Assembly (NCBI GenBank): GCA_038503065.1
Contig: JBCAMK010000014.1
Coordinates: 248,001 to 312,000, forward strand
Reading direction: 5' to 3'
Source: Paragyromitra xinjiangensis
Taxonomy: Eukaryota > Ascomycota > Pezizomycetes > Pezizales > Discinaceae
Length of the DNA stretch: 64,000 nt
In this document: positions 23,386 to 36,751 of the stretch, one piece after another
Numbering within the stretch: position 1 is the first letter of the stretch
Layout of the letters: every line of letters starts with the position of its first letter
Translations under genes and position numbers: made by a program
The notes under the pieces: generated by a model
Databases searched by the model: none
What the model was told of the DNA's origin: nothing
What the model saw: only the letters and a program-made list of their open reading frames with translations

Positions 23386-25311
23386 GAGTTTAGTAATTGG
23401 CCCCGGCGGGCCCCCCTTCCAGACCGAATCACACAGAACCACACGTGAATGATCCTCGGTCCGGAGTAGAAGTGGTAATGATACGTTATGTACAATTAGT
23501 TATTACTATTTATTTATTCTTTGCTTTTTTGTCACGCTTTTTCTTTTTTTTTCTTTTTCAGTTTCTTTATTTATCTTGTTTTTTTTTTTTTGCTCGGACT
23601 TGGCTGTAGGATAACGCAATTGAAGAGGAAAAAGCCACCACAGTTTCCCCCCAACTATTCGCTACAGCGAAGCTTGATTAGAGCGGGTCTATTGGCGCTC
23701 CCCAAGCGATTACCTCCACTTTTCCTTCCTCCCGGCCCGGACCATTCCAGCGTCCGAAGCATCCAACCCCTTCCAGGACCGACTTCCCGACATAGATGTC
23801 AACACAGGGCTTACTAGTGCTTCACCTACTTCACAACATTACACACGCTTATCCGCGCATAGCAAGAATTAGCGAGCACCAAGGTGGGGGAAGATGGCAA
23901 AGGGAAAAAAAACCCCCCGACTTGCAAAGCAACCCCGGTAGAAGTGCTGGATCTAAAGTTACGAATTACGATTCGTTGGTTCTAGATTCAGGGCTTTCCA
24001 CTATAACAACTCAGCTTCCGGATAACGAGCTGGTACTTTTCGGAGTGCGAACAAAACACCAACGTGCGTGGAGTCTGGTGCGCAGACGACGTATATCCTA
24101 TCATTACCACCACGGTACAGCCTTAGAGTTTGTTCTCCTGCTTACGTTAGGCAGAAAGTACATAACCCACGCTGCTGGCCTGAGCTGGCGGTCAGACATA
24201 TGCATAGATGATGTGTCAGAAATGAGTGATTGTGCCTTCAGGCCACTCCAACCACCTATGTAAGCGGGGAAAGAGTGGGGAAAGGGGAGAGGGGGCGAGG
24301 AAGGGGGTGGTTGGATAAATTGATATAGTAGGCTGATTAGTCAAATGTTTATTTCACACCGCGGTCTATCTGGTTCATGGACTATCACTCGCGACACAGC
24401 ATAGCATTCGTTGATCTACCAGCTCTCGACCAAGATCTTTTTTCCCCGCATTGTGGGACAAAAACTGAGATGATCGCCACGCTCCTGCAGCTCGGCAGAT
24501 CGAATGATTCAGATTACCTTCCGCGATGAAACATTCATCCCACCTTCCACATCGACTTTGGATCTCGATACCCAGCGCCGCCGCTGTGGTACTTTACGTA
24601 ACCTCCCCTCCCCCCGCCCAGGATCGGGCCGCCCCGCAAGTCTTGAGACTCCAGTCAACGTCTTTCGTTTATATATTTAGTTCGTATACCTCTGCCACAC
24701 AGCATGCTGCATGCAGAGTATGTATGCAATGATGGTAAAACAGGGAAATATGCTATTATGCAGAGACCATCTCGCTCCACTCCTTCAAATAAGAAAACGG
24801 GGGAAAGACGGAGGAAATATGCGGGAAGCAAAAGAAAACAGAAATCAAATTTAAAAACTCAGCGCCATATAACCCCCTTAAAGAAATATCAGAAATACAA
24901 AACCCTCCTCGATCTCTCAAAGTCGCTTCTTGCAGACATTCAAAAAGAAAGGAAAGTATGGGGAAGCAGGACCGCATGACGCGTCCCACTATATCACTCC
25001 AGGTCCATAAACGTGGCCCATAAACACATACAGGCACGTGTGATCGTCCTTGTCCAATTCCAACGTCGGCATTCATTTGACGCCGTGTAGTCTTTCCACC
25101 CATCCCACCCTGAGCACAGTTACTATAACAAAATGAAACCAGAAAGAAAAAACCAGACATAAAGAAATAAAGCCAGGAGAAATTAAGTAAGAAGATGCAC
25201 GAAGAAAGAGACGAAAGGGCCATTTCGTACATAACTTCCATTGGGCCATCAAGAGCCATGAATGCACGCACCAACGAGCAATAAAAATAAATAATGTCCA
25301 TCAACTAGTCA
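23386..25311. other. Intergenic between convergent ARP5 and kapC-like gene
   Basis: About 1.9 kb between convergent genes. Both ends should contain 3' UTRs; 23500-23600 is T-rich. The longest open frame (23796-24263, plus, 155 residues) begins MSTQGLLVLHLLHN and resembles no family I know, so I do not call it. No RNA gene found by eye. Confidence 0.45.
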
Positions 25312-26571
25312 TTAACTTCCATTAGTCGTCTTTCCCACATCGCTCACCTCGCCCTCCATCCCATTTCCATTCTTCAGCCTTTTCGGCACTGGGCTTACAA
25401 CCTGTCCTTGCGCTTGCTGCTGTATCTGCTGCTGTTGCTGTTGGGCTTGTTGCTGCTGCTGGCTCAAAAACCCATTGCCTGCCGCTGCAACGTTCTGTAA
25501 AAACGCATTCGTACTATCCTCATCATGCAGCCTTTTCCCATTCACATTATTCAGATCTGGCACTCCAACTGGCATCATGTTTGCCGTTGGCGCCGCCGCC
25601 ACAGCTCCTGTATGCGGATCCACACTCAGCATCGATGGTGGCTGCCCGGATGAGATGAGTGGGAGTGGTGGTGGTGGGACAGCATCTTCACCCTGGGATT
25701 CGATTAGCCGTGATTGGAGGTTAATAATGTAATCTCGGAGTTGGTAATTTTCGGCTTGTATTTGCTTATAAGATTCTTGCATTGCCGTAAAGTCGCGAAC
25801 TTGCTCCTCAAGCTTTTTGATGTAACCTTCTTTACGTTGGCGGAATGCACGCTGTGGTTAGAACCGCAGGGGTGGTGATTAGTAAATGTGGGGCATTAAA
25901 GATGGTGGGATTTTTCCCAAAAGATGGAGAAATGGTTAATCAGTTACCTGAGCAGCCCGATTTTGCGCAGCCCGCTTAGATGTGGAGAGTTCACGCTTTC
26001 CGCCTCTCTTTTGGCCGGACCCTTCAGCGCCAGTTTCTTCAGCACCGCTATGTTGATCCATTCCACCGATCCCACCAGGAGACATCCCAGCACTATTGTT
26101 TAACGGTGGACTTTGAGGTTGTACCATCATCTGTTGCTGTGTCTGTTGCTGCTGCTGTGGCGTTTGTTGAGAAGGGACACCCACTCCCGAGATCGCCGGA
26201 TCGATGTTCATATCGTGGGGGCTTGAACTTCCCGGTTTTGTTTCAGTCGGCGGCGTGGTGACTTGGCCCTGCCCTTGCACTTGAAGAGTATGGGTCTGAA
26301 CCGGGGCCGGTGGTGGGGAGTGTATATTCTGGAGAAGATGGGCTCGGAGAGCTGCAACAGATTGATACGTTAGCAATTCATCGCCGGAGAGCATTGTGTA
26401 CGGTATTATGGACAAGTCTTGCGAACTCTCTGAGTTGAATGACGAGGCGACGGTGTTCATGGGGTACCAACTCTGCTCTGCCGATGATGCGACTTCCTGA
26501 TAAACACGTACGTTTGTCAGCGGGAAAGAATTCATAGGCGAACGGCGCGACGGTTTCATTTGCAAAGACAT
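25312..26571 (-). CDS. kapC: AP-1-like bZIP transcription factor, KapC type
   Basis: Nuclear bZIP regulator of the fungal Pap1/Yap class; KapC's targets are poorly known. Exons 26571-25948 and 25851-25312 (intron 25852-25947) join inside the basic region, giving KRELSTSKRAAQNRAAQ followed by RAFRQRKEGYIKKLEEQV. This is the Pap1-type NxxAQxxFR signature. The zipper continues with the KapC hallmark ENYQLRDYIINLQSRLIESQ. HDMNIDPAISG upstream and the Gln-rich, Pro-rich flanks also match KapC. Glutamine runs occur before the bZIP and in the C-terminal tail. The N-terminus is uncertain. The frame is open from the ATG at 26571 (about 387 residues), but an exon beginning at 26731 (MQQPQTLAPAHTQ) resembles the start of Aspergillus KapC, and an acceptor-like TTGCAG lies just before LRAHLLQ. 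I could not fit its phase. The 5' leader probably reaches beyond 27 kb. Confidence 0.88.
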
Positions 26572-28315
26572 GGTACTTTTGGTAGAGAGTGATCAAGAGG
26601 ATGGGAAGACTATAATAGTGGAGTGGATGACAGAAGATGGAGGGGGGGGATGAGGTGAGTATGTACCTGTGGGGTGGGCGACTGCAGACTACTTGGGTGT
26701 GGAGCCGGGGCAAGTGTCTGCGGCTGCTGCATATCTGTTCCTGACCTATATCCTTCTCTTATACAGAGATTTACTGTGGTTGGTTCGAGGGCTCTGCGCG
26801 CGCGCTCGGGAAGACCAGTCCTTCAATTCACCTTCCACCTGCAGCGGGCCTTCTTCCGTCTCTTCGCGGGATCCAAGAATAACGTCAGGTAAGTGACACC
26901 GCTACCGTGATTTGGGTCTGGTTTCTCGGAAATTCCAGTAGACTTCTGGAAGACGCGACTCAACTGTCTGTCGTTGTCGTTCGTCAGCCGGGGGGATGCT
27001 GAGTGAATATCGAGTCAGGCAGCGGCGCGAGAATGATTCGTCAGGCAAGTTCCGCACGGGACCAGCGAGCCCTCTTCGGCTTATTGACTAAGAACCCAGG
27101 TAAGGAATAGATTTCTCGAAGGGAGGACGACAGGCTTTATTTCCGTTTCTTAGTCAGTTTTCTAATGAATTTCAAAATTGATGAGACGAGCTTATGTAGG
27201 CAACAGGCAGTTTCGGAGAAAAGCAACGGATGAAGGACCCATTTTACAGGTAACTTGTGTGTGGGTAGCGGTGGGAGGGAAAGACACCCACCTGCTGATG
27301 CTAATAATTTCAATTTGTGATGGATTAACGTCGAGTATTTTATTATTCACGAGGGAATTATTCTTTTTTATCGAGATGGAAGGGAAGCAGCAGAAGAAGC
27401 GATGGGCCTTTTTGTGGTCGGCTGGGTTGGGGGGGGGAGGGGAGAATCGATGTTTGGTTCGAATCTCTCGGTCTTGTTTCGCTGGTCTTGTCTCTACTCT
27501 GCTTGCTTGCTTTCTTGCTTAGGTTACGTCTCTGTCTGGCTGAACTCTTTGCTGCTCCGTCAGTTGCTGCTGGAGCGAAACGGTGGGTGCTCGGACAGAA
27601 AGCGAGGGCAAGAGGATGATGTGGTAAGTCGTGAGTAAGACGCTGGATAATGTAAGACGAGGCGAGGCGAGGTGAAGCAGCGAAGGGGTGGGAAAAAAAA
27701 AGTGATGGGGTGTGTGGAAGGGGGGGCCGAACGATTTGGCTGGGCACCCGCGTCTGGTGCAGCCGCGAGTATTTAGCCGGATCGGGAAACACTGTTTGTC
27801 AATTACGCGTCATTTGTCAGCAGGCTCGGGTTACAAAGCCTCCTTCCAAGCCACCAAGGGTTCTGGCAGCCAGTAGCAGCACTGCTGGCAGGTTTCTATC
27901 TCGAAATCTTGACAAATCTGAGGCGGGGGAGTAAAATGTATCACTAATCGCTGACGGGTGATGCGCCTGAGCGAGCTCTTCGGATCCGACTTTGATGTGA
28001 TCCTGAGCTGAACTGCTTTCCAGATCGAGTCAGTGGAACCATTGGGACTGCCTAGCGACTTGGTATCGTCCGACTTCTTTGATTCGGTAGCGGTGTCAGA
28101 GACATCCAGAACAGCAGGCAGAGGAGCAGAGTGCTGAAGGCGAGGATGGATTCTGCTACCTTATTCACTGATGATGGCGATGATGTTCTGTTGAAGGAAG
28201 AAATGAAGACGGCTGAGAGAACTAGGCTTAAATACTAGCTGGCTACCTAGCCCCTCTCTCCAGACTCCTATAGCATTTGCCATCTTCCGACAACTAAGAT
28301 CAAGCTTAACCTAAC

Positions 28316-28323
28316 TACATGTA
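28316..28323. repeat. TACATGTA palindrome (one of at least ten in the window)
   Basis: Perfect 8-bp palindrome. Copies that I located by eye: 28316, 28367, 28853, 29678, 36383, 40613, 40665, 41208 and 44641 (starts). All lie outside recognised coding sequence. Role unknown. Confidence 0.6.
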
Positions 28324-29796
28324 CCCATATAGACTGGCTGATAACAACTCTGGTCATTTTTCAAAATACATGTATTCTACATCACCATCAGTTAGAGCAA
28401 GATCTTGCTGGGCCACCTCGGCACAGACCTATGGAACAAACCCGGCATCAACCCGGTTCTCGGTGCGTCCCAGTGCATCTCCCGAAGAACTGTACATGAC
28501 GTCTGTTAAACGCGAGCAGATTTCGTATTTAATACCAGACCTTCAACAAGAAAACACAGTTCAACCAGCATCGAAATAAAGAGTCTAGTTGTCTTCTAGG
28601 CTGTACTCCCATGACACAGATACAGTGTGTGGAACCGAGTAACATGTAAACTTTCTTTTCTCTTCCCCCCCCTGTTTGTCCTACTCTCCATTTCAGTGGT
28701 TTAGATAAGTCATGAATGAGAGAAATCTCTACCTGAGACATACAATGTAGTACACAGCTACTTGTAAGGCGTGATGTTTGTGAAATGGACTACCTTTGCA
28801 TCCCGTACAAAGTACATTTGGTACTACTAGGCCTAAGTACAGCTCTGTATAGTACATGTATGTGCGCATGGCCCTTTTCAGAAACACCAGCGGATACGAT
28901 TGATAGCCTCCTAACATTCTGACTCACCCACCCACCCACCGATTATGAGTAATTAGCATCACTGAGAATCACTCGATTCACCACCCCTACACCGGCGACA
29001 CGGATAACGTAAGCACCCCATTGACCTCATATCTGCTAGAACTTAATCATTCTAAATTTAAGGTTGTTATGATCGAGCCGTAGTCATGCATATACTCTAT
29101 ATGACGATACCAGGCAGAGTGCATTCACCAAGCGTTGATTCCGGAAAAATGACGTTTCAAAAAAACCAACAAAACCCGGAAGGCAAAATACGCTGTTCCG
29201 TTGCTTTCCCCGGGAGCCGTCGTGGCAGCCGGGAGAACACTTTCGGTTATCAACCTGGGATCAACGAATTGCAGTTTCGACGACGGTTGGCAGATACACC
29301 CTAACGTGCCACTCTCTCGCAGCTGCGTTCCCCGCATTATCAGGGGGGCCATTACTGGAAATACACCAAGCGACTCAGCGATCATGACTCATGACGCAGG
29401 TGACAGAATCTCCCGGTGAGACTTAATAACCAACATTCTCTGCTTTTGGTAGGTACTCGAGGTAGGGATCAAACTTGAACATTCTTCGTGCTGATGATGG
29501 TATTTGGTTCGATCTCACATGCCCGCACTAGAGGGGTAATTAGTCAACTTGCTTACATATCCAGGCTCTTCACGTCCGCCCGAGTATGACCTGGCTAACC
29601 TACGGGAATTAGGGGTCTTACATGGTTGGCTACTTACTGTGATAGTCCTTATCACCTAGCCCTATCGTTTCCGAAACTACATGTAATATATGATGCAATT
29701 CTGTGTTGTGGTTTTAGATTAGGGTCAGAATATTGCTCGACAGTGTTTCTATGACAAAGAGTACCATAGTCTAGTTGGGCGTGCCTAACGGAGTAC

Positions 29797-29824
29797 CTAT
29801 CTATCCCTATCTATCTATCTATCT
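29797..29824. repeat. CTAT microsatellite
   Basis: Interrupted run of CTAT units (two units, CC, then four and a half units) in gene-poor sequence. Confidence 0.85.
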
Positions 29825-32800
29825 CCACATACCGGTGTTAGGATACCTGCTGAGTAAGATCTCCAGCAAAATTCCGGGGCCTCAAATCACATATTAATAA
29901 TATATACAATCCTTCCGGCACAGAAAGACACTTCTACCAGAGCTCCCAAGGCCTCTACTAGCAAAATCAACCAGTGAACGAACGCAGTTCTTCCCCTTCA
30001 CAGCCCGTTATTTATCATAGTGAAGATCCAAGAGTTCGAGCAGCGGAGAGCCTCATTCTTAGGGAGATATTATATGTGGCACGTAAACGACTGGGAATTT
30101 AGCCTAGATCATGGAATCTCACTCTCTGGTTAGGGTTAGGTTTATCGTAAGATTTTAATATCAATTTCCGGGCAAAGCGAATCTATGGAGAGAATAACAA
30201 TCTGGTCTCGCGGGAAACCTGCTAAGAGGAAATACTGACATCGTAACATCTCTATCAAGCAAGACCGGTTTAATCTGAGGGTAGGGATAGCCTGCAGTCG
30301 AGGAATTATGATTGCTTGAAGCTTCCCACACAAAACTGTTTCAAAAATGGTAATAAACGGATACTGGATATGTTTTCTGCGTTAGAGGCTATAGTAGAGT
30401 GCCATCGGGTATGAAATCACTGATCTGATAATATCTTCAGAGCAGCTGTTGAGAGAGTAGGATGTGAGTTGATATCTCGATTGGCAGTAAGTTTTGCGAG
30501 AGCCCGTCGTTTTAGATGGGCTCCATATAATTTATCTCAGTTTTGAGAGTCCCATTGAAGTGTTTTTGGGATTATAACATAGTGAAAGGTATGTTTCCGA
30601 AGCCCCTTCAAGAAGTACTAAAATCGAGTGATAATATATGACTAGTACACTTGTTTCAGTGATCTAAAGTTTAAGTATTAGTGACTTTGTCCCTTAACCC
30701 CCAACCCATTAGATTGCATAATTACATCACCAAGCGCATAGCCCCGATAGTAGCGAACCGGGCTGAATTAGGCAGTTTTAAATCGGCCTTCGAAGAAGTT
30801 ATTGAAACTGGTGTTAGGCTTTAGAAACAACTATACCGATCTGCCTTGCAATATTAAGGTATTTGGTTTCGCCTTATCTAGGCCAGTTTGCTATTACCAG
30901 AGCCTCACAACATTTATATGTGCCTCTAAGCACGCGACAGCAAGCAAACGTGGGTTTTGACAGTAGTGAGAAAGAATCACATTTACCTGCTCTTCCCCTT
31001 CATCAGGAGATATTCTCCAGATATATGTATACGTAACCCCAGCCCTTGTCCAGTGGTTTAGTAGTATCACATGCGCTTGCTAAATTCACTGAGGTTTCAA
31101 GAGTAAGTGCGATGCGGGTAAATTGGTTGTCTACTATAGCCATTGGAACTTCTTGGGAGTTCTCTGACTCACTGTTTGTGAAGAGGCAAGTAAGATGGTC
31201 GGGATTTTGTGGTTACATTAATCTAAGTAATGTTGTATCGAATTGCGTTTGACTAATTTATCCATGCAGGTGTTGCCTATCTGGGGTTGGTGACTGCTTA
31301 TCCAGTCGCGTTCCAAATGCAATAACTTTACTCTCGTGCTACCGTACTTTCTCGTTTTTAAGCAATCAACACTAAAGGTTCGTGAAGATATAGGCTCTTT
31401 CTGTGCGATGGCATTTGTCTAGGTATGATCAATTCCATTGACCACTTTCTGGTTCTGAAGTAGGTCCAATTTGTGCTGGGTTTGGGGGTCTGTTTTGGTG
31501 GCGAGCCCTTCGTGAGTGATATCTAAAGTACGTGTAGATGTCTATTTCCACCTCTCAAAGCGAGCTGTTTATAACAGAACTATAGTATCCAATAGGGGAT
31601 GATACAAAGGTAATTACTAGTTCGGAGTCTAGTATTTCTATTGCAAAACAAGATATCAAGAAAGATAGCGAAAGGAGGAGAAGGTGAATCGAAGCAGGTG
31701 CATAAGATGGTCAGTGGATGCATTCTTTCTGGCACATGCAAAGAATAAGTCCAAACCATTGCGAAACAAGAAAAAACTAGTGCTAATCTCTACTACCAAA
31801 GACATTGTTTCTGCACTCAAGTTAAACTTTTTCCAAGCGTACCTGAGTAATTTTTGCCGGTAGCACCAAGTCATGAATGACGACATTGTAGCTAAGCCAT
31901 ACCCTTCGTTAACCAAAACACATTTGTGAACCAATAACTCCAAAGCTTGGTGCGGGTGGGAAGGTAAGACAGAAAATATCGTTTCAGCGGGTATTTCTCA
32001 ACTATAAAATGGTCATAGCGTCGAAAGTGTATGGCGGTAATGAAGTCCGAATTTTTCCTCCACTCCTGATCTATGCAACGCTTAATATCTAATCAATTGA
32101 GATCAATACTCATTCATCAAATGATTTGACTTCATTCCAGCTGCATGAAAGATCGCAGTCTGTCAGTTACATTTGGACACACAACGGCTATGCGATAATG
32201 ATTGCTTCTAGCATGATTCGGCCATCGCCTTACCAGTTACGTCTAAGAATTATCAGATACGAGGAGCCTCATATCGTACCATCCTGCAGATGACCCTCAG
32301 CCACCGCACCCCATCAGTTACCAATTTTTTTAGTATTTATACAATTGGCTAATGAGACCGTGATTCCCTTGCGCAAAACCGGCAATTGAATGACTTTACT
32401 ACTATTCAGAGTCTGTTTTGAAGATTTACAGGCGTGTCCTCATGCAGTTTCACTGTGGTCTCTATTCTTCTTTGTTGTTCCAGGGTTTCCACCTGACGTA
32501 CGCGGCTAAAGCTTACAGAACGAAGATGGCCATCGACAAACGTCATTTCGTGGACAGTCATCTCCAAACACCAGGGTTTGGTAGCGAGACGACCGATTCT
32601 AACCAATCACAAATCACAGATTTCCAATCGCTGAAACAAATCGGTGATCGAGGGGTCGTGGTAACTAGGTAAGAGAATATTCATGGCAATGCCATCTAGC
32701 CCGGCTGTAGCAACCGATTCGCTTCGGTATCATGTAAACAATGAAACGGAAGATGCTGTACAGCAATAGACTTTGATTTGTACGACTTGGTCATGTGTGC

Positions 32801-34693
32801 CAAATTTCCCCCGGATTAAAAGTGCCGGCAGCAATTAAGAAACCGAAATATAAAACTTAAGAATTTTCGGAAGAGATGGTGGAACCACGATATATTTCAA
32901 TGCAGAAACATATTTGCTGGTAATCTCGTGTGTTGAAAGTAAAAGCAATTGTAGCTTCCCCCTCGAAAAACTCTTAATCACGAGGTCTTTCGATTTTTCC
33001 TGAACACTCTGAGAAACTGTTTAGTGTAACGTAAATATCTACTTGGAGCCGAAATAGGCACGTTTCAAGTTGTATATTAAACTGGACTTGATCCGAAGCT
33101 TCAGCCTGGTCTGAACATCAATTACATGTGCGTTACAAGTTTTCACTTTCATAATTCAGACATGTCAAATTTGATGAAACTTCAAGCTCAACTCGAGCCA
33201 GCTCGCTACCCGCGCTAACCGCTAATACTATCTGCGACATGGAGGGGTATTGTGTTTTTTTGTTTACAATAGATTATAGATTTTCAAGCCCGTCCTTTTT
33301 CAAATCCGACATATAACAATTCTGATTTGTTGATTCTCATACTATTTTTAGTTCAAATACCATATGGATGGAATTTTATATATCCAACATTCCAAACCAT
33401 CATTGTCCATTGCGTGCAAAAAAAGGTCGCATTAAGATTTCGAAATAGAGAGCTATGATTTTAGTTAATTCGGCTAAAAACATAAAGCACTTTTCAGCCC
33501 CTAATTTAAATTGCGTTTATTGATTGGTCCGGATTATTCGCACAAAGTCGATCTAATCGATTCACTCTGGTCGGTGTTATAATGTGATACCATATTTCCT
33601 TATAGGAACACACATTCTAAGGGGTTAATACGAACTCTCTGCTTCGGAAATCATCCTTAGAAGGTCCGAGAGCAAACACACACTCTACTGCAGTGGAACC
33701 AGCTTCCAGAGGCAGGTAAACCGGCCGGAGCGATTCTCTATATCCGTGTGAATGGTGCTTCACGAGTAAATTTTGTTTCACAATTTATTTCAACTTCTTG
33801 GCGGGGATGAGAAGACGGTGTATCGTATGATAAAATGGTCTTGAGAAGTTGATCTCAAAGTTCCTATTTGGGTCATTACTAGAAGAAGGGCTGATGGCAG
33901 GCCTTTTTCTCAGGACAATTACAGTCGATTGAACTGATGGTGTCTGCCCTGGGCCGCTATTCTAAGCTTAATTGAATCAGCTAAGGAAAATTATGACACA
34001 CTACATACTAGTATTGTTAGAGTACTGGGACGTGCGTGATCGTTCGATGTGAAATATCGGTTTTGTTCAACCGAACACTGGTTTTAAATACAACTTCCCC
34101 AGATATTCGGTGTCTATGCGGAGGCTAAGGCTAGATCACAAGGCTTATCGCCAACAGGGCTGGTTGACGTAAGGCTGCTCTCGAACCTTCTGACACCTTG
34201 GTCTGATACGCAATATTTATTTCAACGTCTTAGCGTGGCATCCTTACGCGCGAATAAAAATACGATATCTCACGGAGTAATCTCCGCCCAGGTTATCTGT
34301 TTTTTTCTTAGATAAAATTATTATGAAAAAGTACCGATCGTGGAGAAAAGATCTTGATAAAAGTTTATCCTGGTTTGTGGCTATCCTCAGAATAAAGCTG
34401 AAGCCAAGAGATTGCCATGACGGCTTAGTTAACTTAATCGATTTGTTTATTGTGTATCCAGCCCTGTGGATATGGCGATTCAGCATCGTAGCAATCGGTA
34501 ATCGGCCAATTGGAGTATTTCAAATTGTCAAGGGTTTTTTGTGGTCAAAGATAAGATGGTGGTAACGATTTGTTGCAACTCTATCACCAAGGATAGCTAG
34601 TTAAGCCTCTTTGGGTGCTATCGACTCGGCGTGGCCTGTGAGAGATAGGGTAATTCAATACCCTCCATTTGTTGAATGCCATCTAAAAAGGTG

Positions 34694-36240
34694 TTAATAA
34701 AGGATCTCTGCTTTGAACCTCGCAACCCCTCCCCATAATTCCTTCCCATTCCAATCCCTCACAACCCTGTGCGCTTCCGCCGCGTCTCTACACCTAACTA
34801 TCCACTTTCCTTCCGCGCCCATTCCTGATCCATCAAACTTGTCGACAATTGTCGTCCCATCTGGGAGACGCTTCTCGAAAAATATCCTCTCGAATCCCGC
34901 ATTATCTGCTTCTTCGTCCGCCTCACAAAATTGCACCTCTGAATCCTCCAGCATTTTTCTAACCTCTAGGGTCCTCGGAAGCTTGCCAGTCCCAGGTGTA
35001 CTTCCGCCGATACCCGAGACTACAAGGAGCACACATGCACCTGGGGAACAGCCTCCACGGCTTTGCACACTAAGAAGGAGTCGGTAATTGTTGTAATATT
35101 TTTCACCGCCTTCCCCAGGCAAGTAAAGACGTGGCTTACATCCTGGAGGGAGGGTAGAATTGGGAGTTTCGTGTGATAGCCAAATATCGTCTTGTCCTCG
35201 CACGAATTCTCTTGCTGCCTGAGGCGAAGAGAAAACTAGACTGTAGAAAGGCCTACGGACGAGACTTTTTGGCAGCCGGTAAGGAGATACTGTTGGATAT
35301 CAGAGACCCCAAAGTACAGCGAAAGAAGAAGATAACAGGAGCAGTACCACAAATAATATCAAACTCGGTTTTAAATTCAGGAATATGAGTTTTTCCTGGT
35401 ATGAGCCGCCTGATGTCGCTTTCAAGCAATGTTGAGCCGACTCCATTTAATAATGCGACTCGTGCCCATAATGATGATTCTAATTAGGGGACAGATAGAT
35501 TAGGTTAGCCATATTCAAAACAGCTGATCTACGAGAAAAAAAGTAGGGAGATGGGCTAGGTTGCTAGACGCCCAAACAGCTTGCCGGCAATTAATGTGTA
35601 ATGGCCTAAATTCAAAAATTCAAAAAAATTGTGGTAATAGCAGATACCCCACAAAGCTATTGCCTCTAGGCATTATGAAAAATGAAGGGAGGAAACCCAT
35701 ACGTTTAGTCTTACTTCCAGATTTTTTTGGCAAATTCTTCTCTCCAGCATTTGGTCTAGCATAATTGCTGCTACGGGGAAACTGATTTCGTGGTATACTT
35801 CTGCGTTTGCTGTATGAAGAATTTCTTCCGCGATCTCTCTGGTGCTTTAAAGAGTGCCTGCCGTTATTTCCAATAGCTGGGGGCATCATATACGTGGTTT
35901 CATCGGAGATGTCAAGTCTACCGATTGGGCGTCCGCTGGGTTTAGGAGCTCTATCGGGAGAAATGGAGGGAAGGTGAGAAGGTTGAATCGATATGCTGGT
36001 GGTGTTAGAATTATCATCTCTATCGACTGTGGCTTCACTATTTCCGCCGCTCTTCTCTGATGGAGTGGGTTTTCGAGATTCTGAGGGATTATTTGCAGCT
36101 GAGTTGAAGGAGGAGTAATGTGAGCGGGATTGGGAAGCAGTGTAGGAGGAGGAAGAACAGGAAGAGTAGGTGGAGGGGGAAGATAGGCAGCGGAGCAGCC
36201 CAAAAACATGGTATGGGGTAGACGAGCGGAAGAGGTGCAT
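34694..36240 (-). CDS. Probable mitochondrial protein with two RRM-like regions, 3 exons
   Basis: Three exons fit by phase: 36240-35715 (donor GTAAGA), 35479-35348 and 35289-34694, total 417 residues. The start at 36240 opens MHLFRSSTPYHVFGLLRCLS, Arg/Ser-rich with no acidic residue for about 50 positions, which is typical of a mitochondrial presequence; an upstream in-frame ATG exists at 36387. After a disordered Ser/Arg/Asn-rich region, residues about 178-255 look like an RRM fold: RVALLNGVGSTLLESDIRRL (first strand and helix), then RPFYSLVFSSPQAAREFVRG (RNP1-like strand and helix). The C-terminus, from FERIFFEKRLPDG through GKWIVRCRDAAEAHRVVRDW to KAEILY, looks like a second one. RNA binding in the mitochondrion is inference; I know no gene name. 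The 235-nt first intron has alternative donors. Confidence 0.65.
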
Positions 36241-36723
36241 GTAGTCGTGGATGGCGGATGACGTGCTCGTCGATCTATCGAGGCTGATGGAATGAGGGGA
36301 AAGTGCGACGGATGGGTGGATGGCCTGATCGATGGGATGGAGGGTAGTGATTGAGTGTAGCTCGGTCAGGTGTATAAGTAGGTACATGTAGCAGGACGGG
36401 TGGTGTGGTGGTGCCCGGCCGGTGATGGCCGTTAAAAGTTATATCCCTAGCCCTGGTTGCCTTCGGGAACGCTGTATGCGGCTCCGCAGTGTGCTGTTCC
36501 AACACATGCTTCCGATCCATCGATTCCTTCCGCGCCCACTGAACTGCCGACCGATAAACCTCTTATGCAGGCTGGCTGCCAAAATCCGGCCGAAATCAGA
36601 ACCAAAACTGTGGTTCTGTCCAGTCCGCCCTGTGTGATTGAAGTGCTGCCAATTTTTTTGCTGTAAATGGCTAGGTTACGGATGCTTGAAACACATTGTT
36701 AGATTGAATAGATTTTGCTGTGC

Positions 36724-36751
36724 CTGTCACTTGTCACTTGTCACTTGTCAC
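36724..36751. repeat. Heptamer tandem repeat (TTGTCAC)
   Basis: Four units of TTGTCAC (first unit CTGTCAC) in tandem, about 480 bp upstream of the RRM-like gene start. Confidence 0.85.

Larger units (their letters stand above)
26572..34693. other. kapC upstream region followed by a gene-poor tract
   Basis: 26572-27950 is relatively GC-rich, with purine tracts on plus (pyrimidine on the kapC sense strand), and is best read as promoter and long 5' leader of the kapC-like gene. A 144-residue frame on minus at 27358-27792 is low-complexity Ser/Pro/Leu and probably part of that leader. From about 28 kb to 34.7 kb I see no gene: open frames are under 100 residues and lack motifs. Four TACATGTA palindromes and a CTAT microsatellite lie here. 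Confidence 0.45.

Noticed and set aside
23796..24263. 155-residue open frame between ARP5 and kapC
   Set aside because: No family resemblance; lies in the convergent 3' region.
30121..30141. Telomere-like TTAGGGTTAGG
   Set aside because: Only two units; a common chance occurrence, not an interstitial telomere array.
36724..36751. CRISPR-like array
   Set aside because: Heptamer units without spacers; a simple tandem repeat in a eukaryotic genome.
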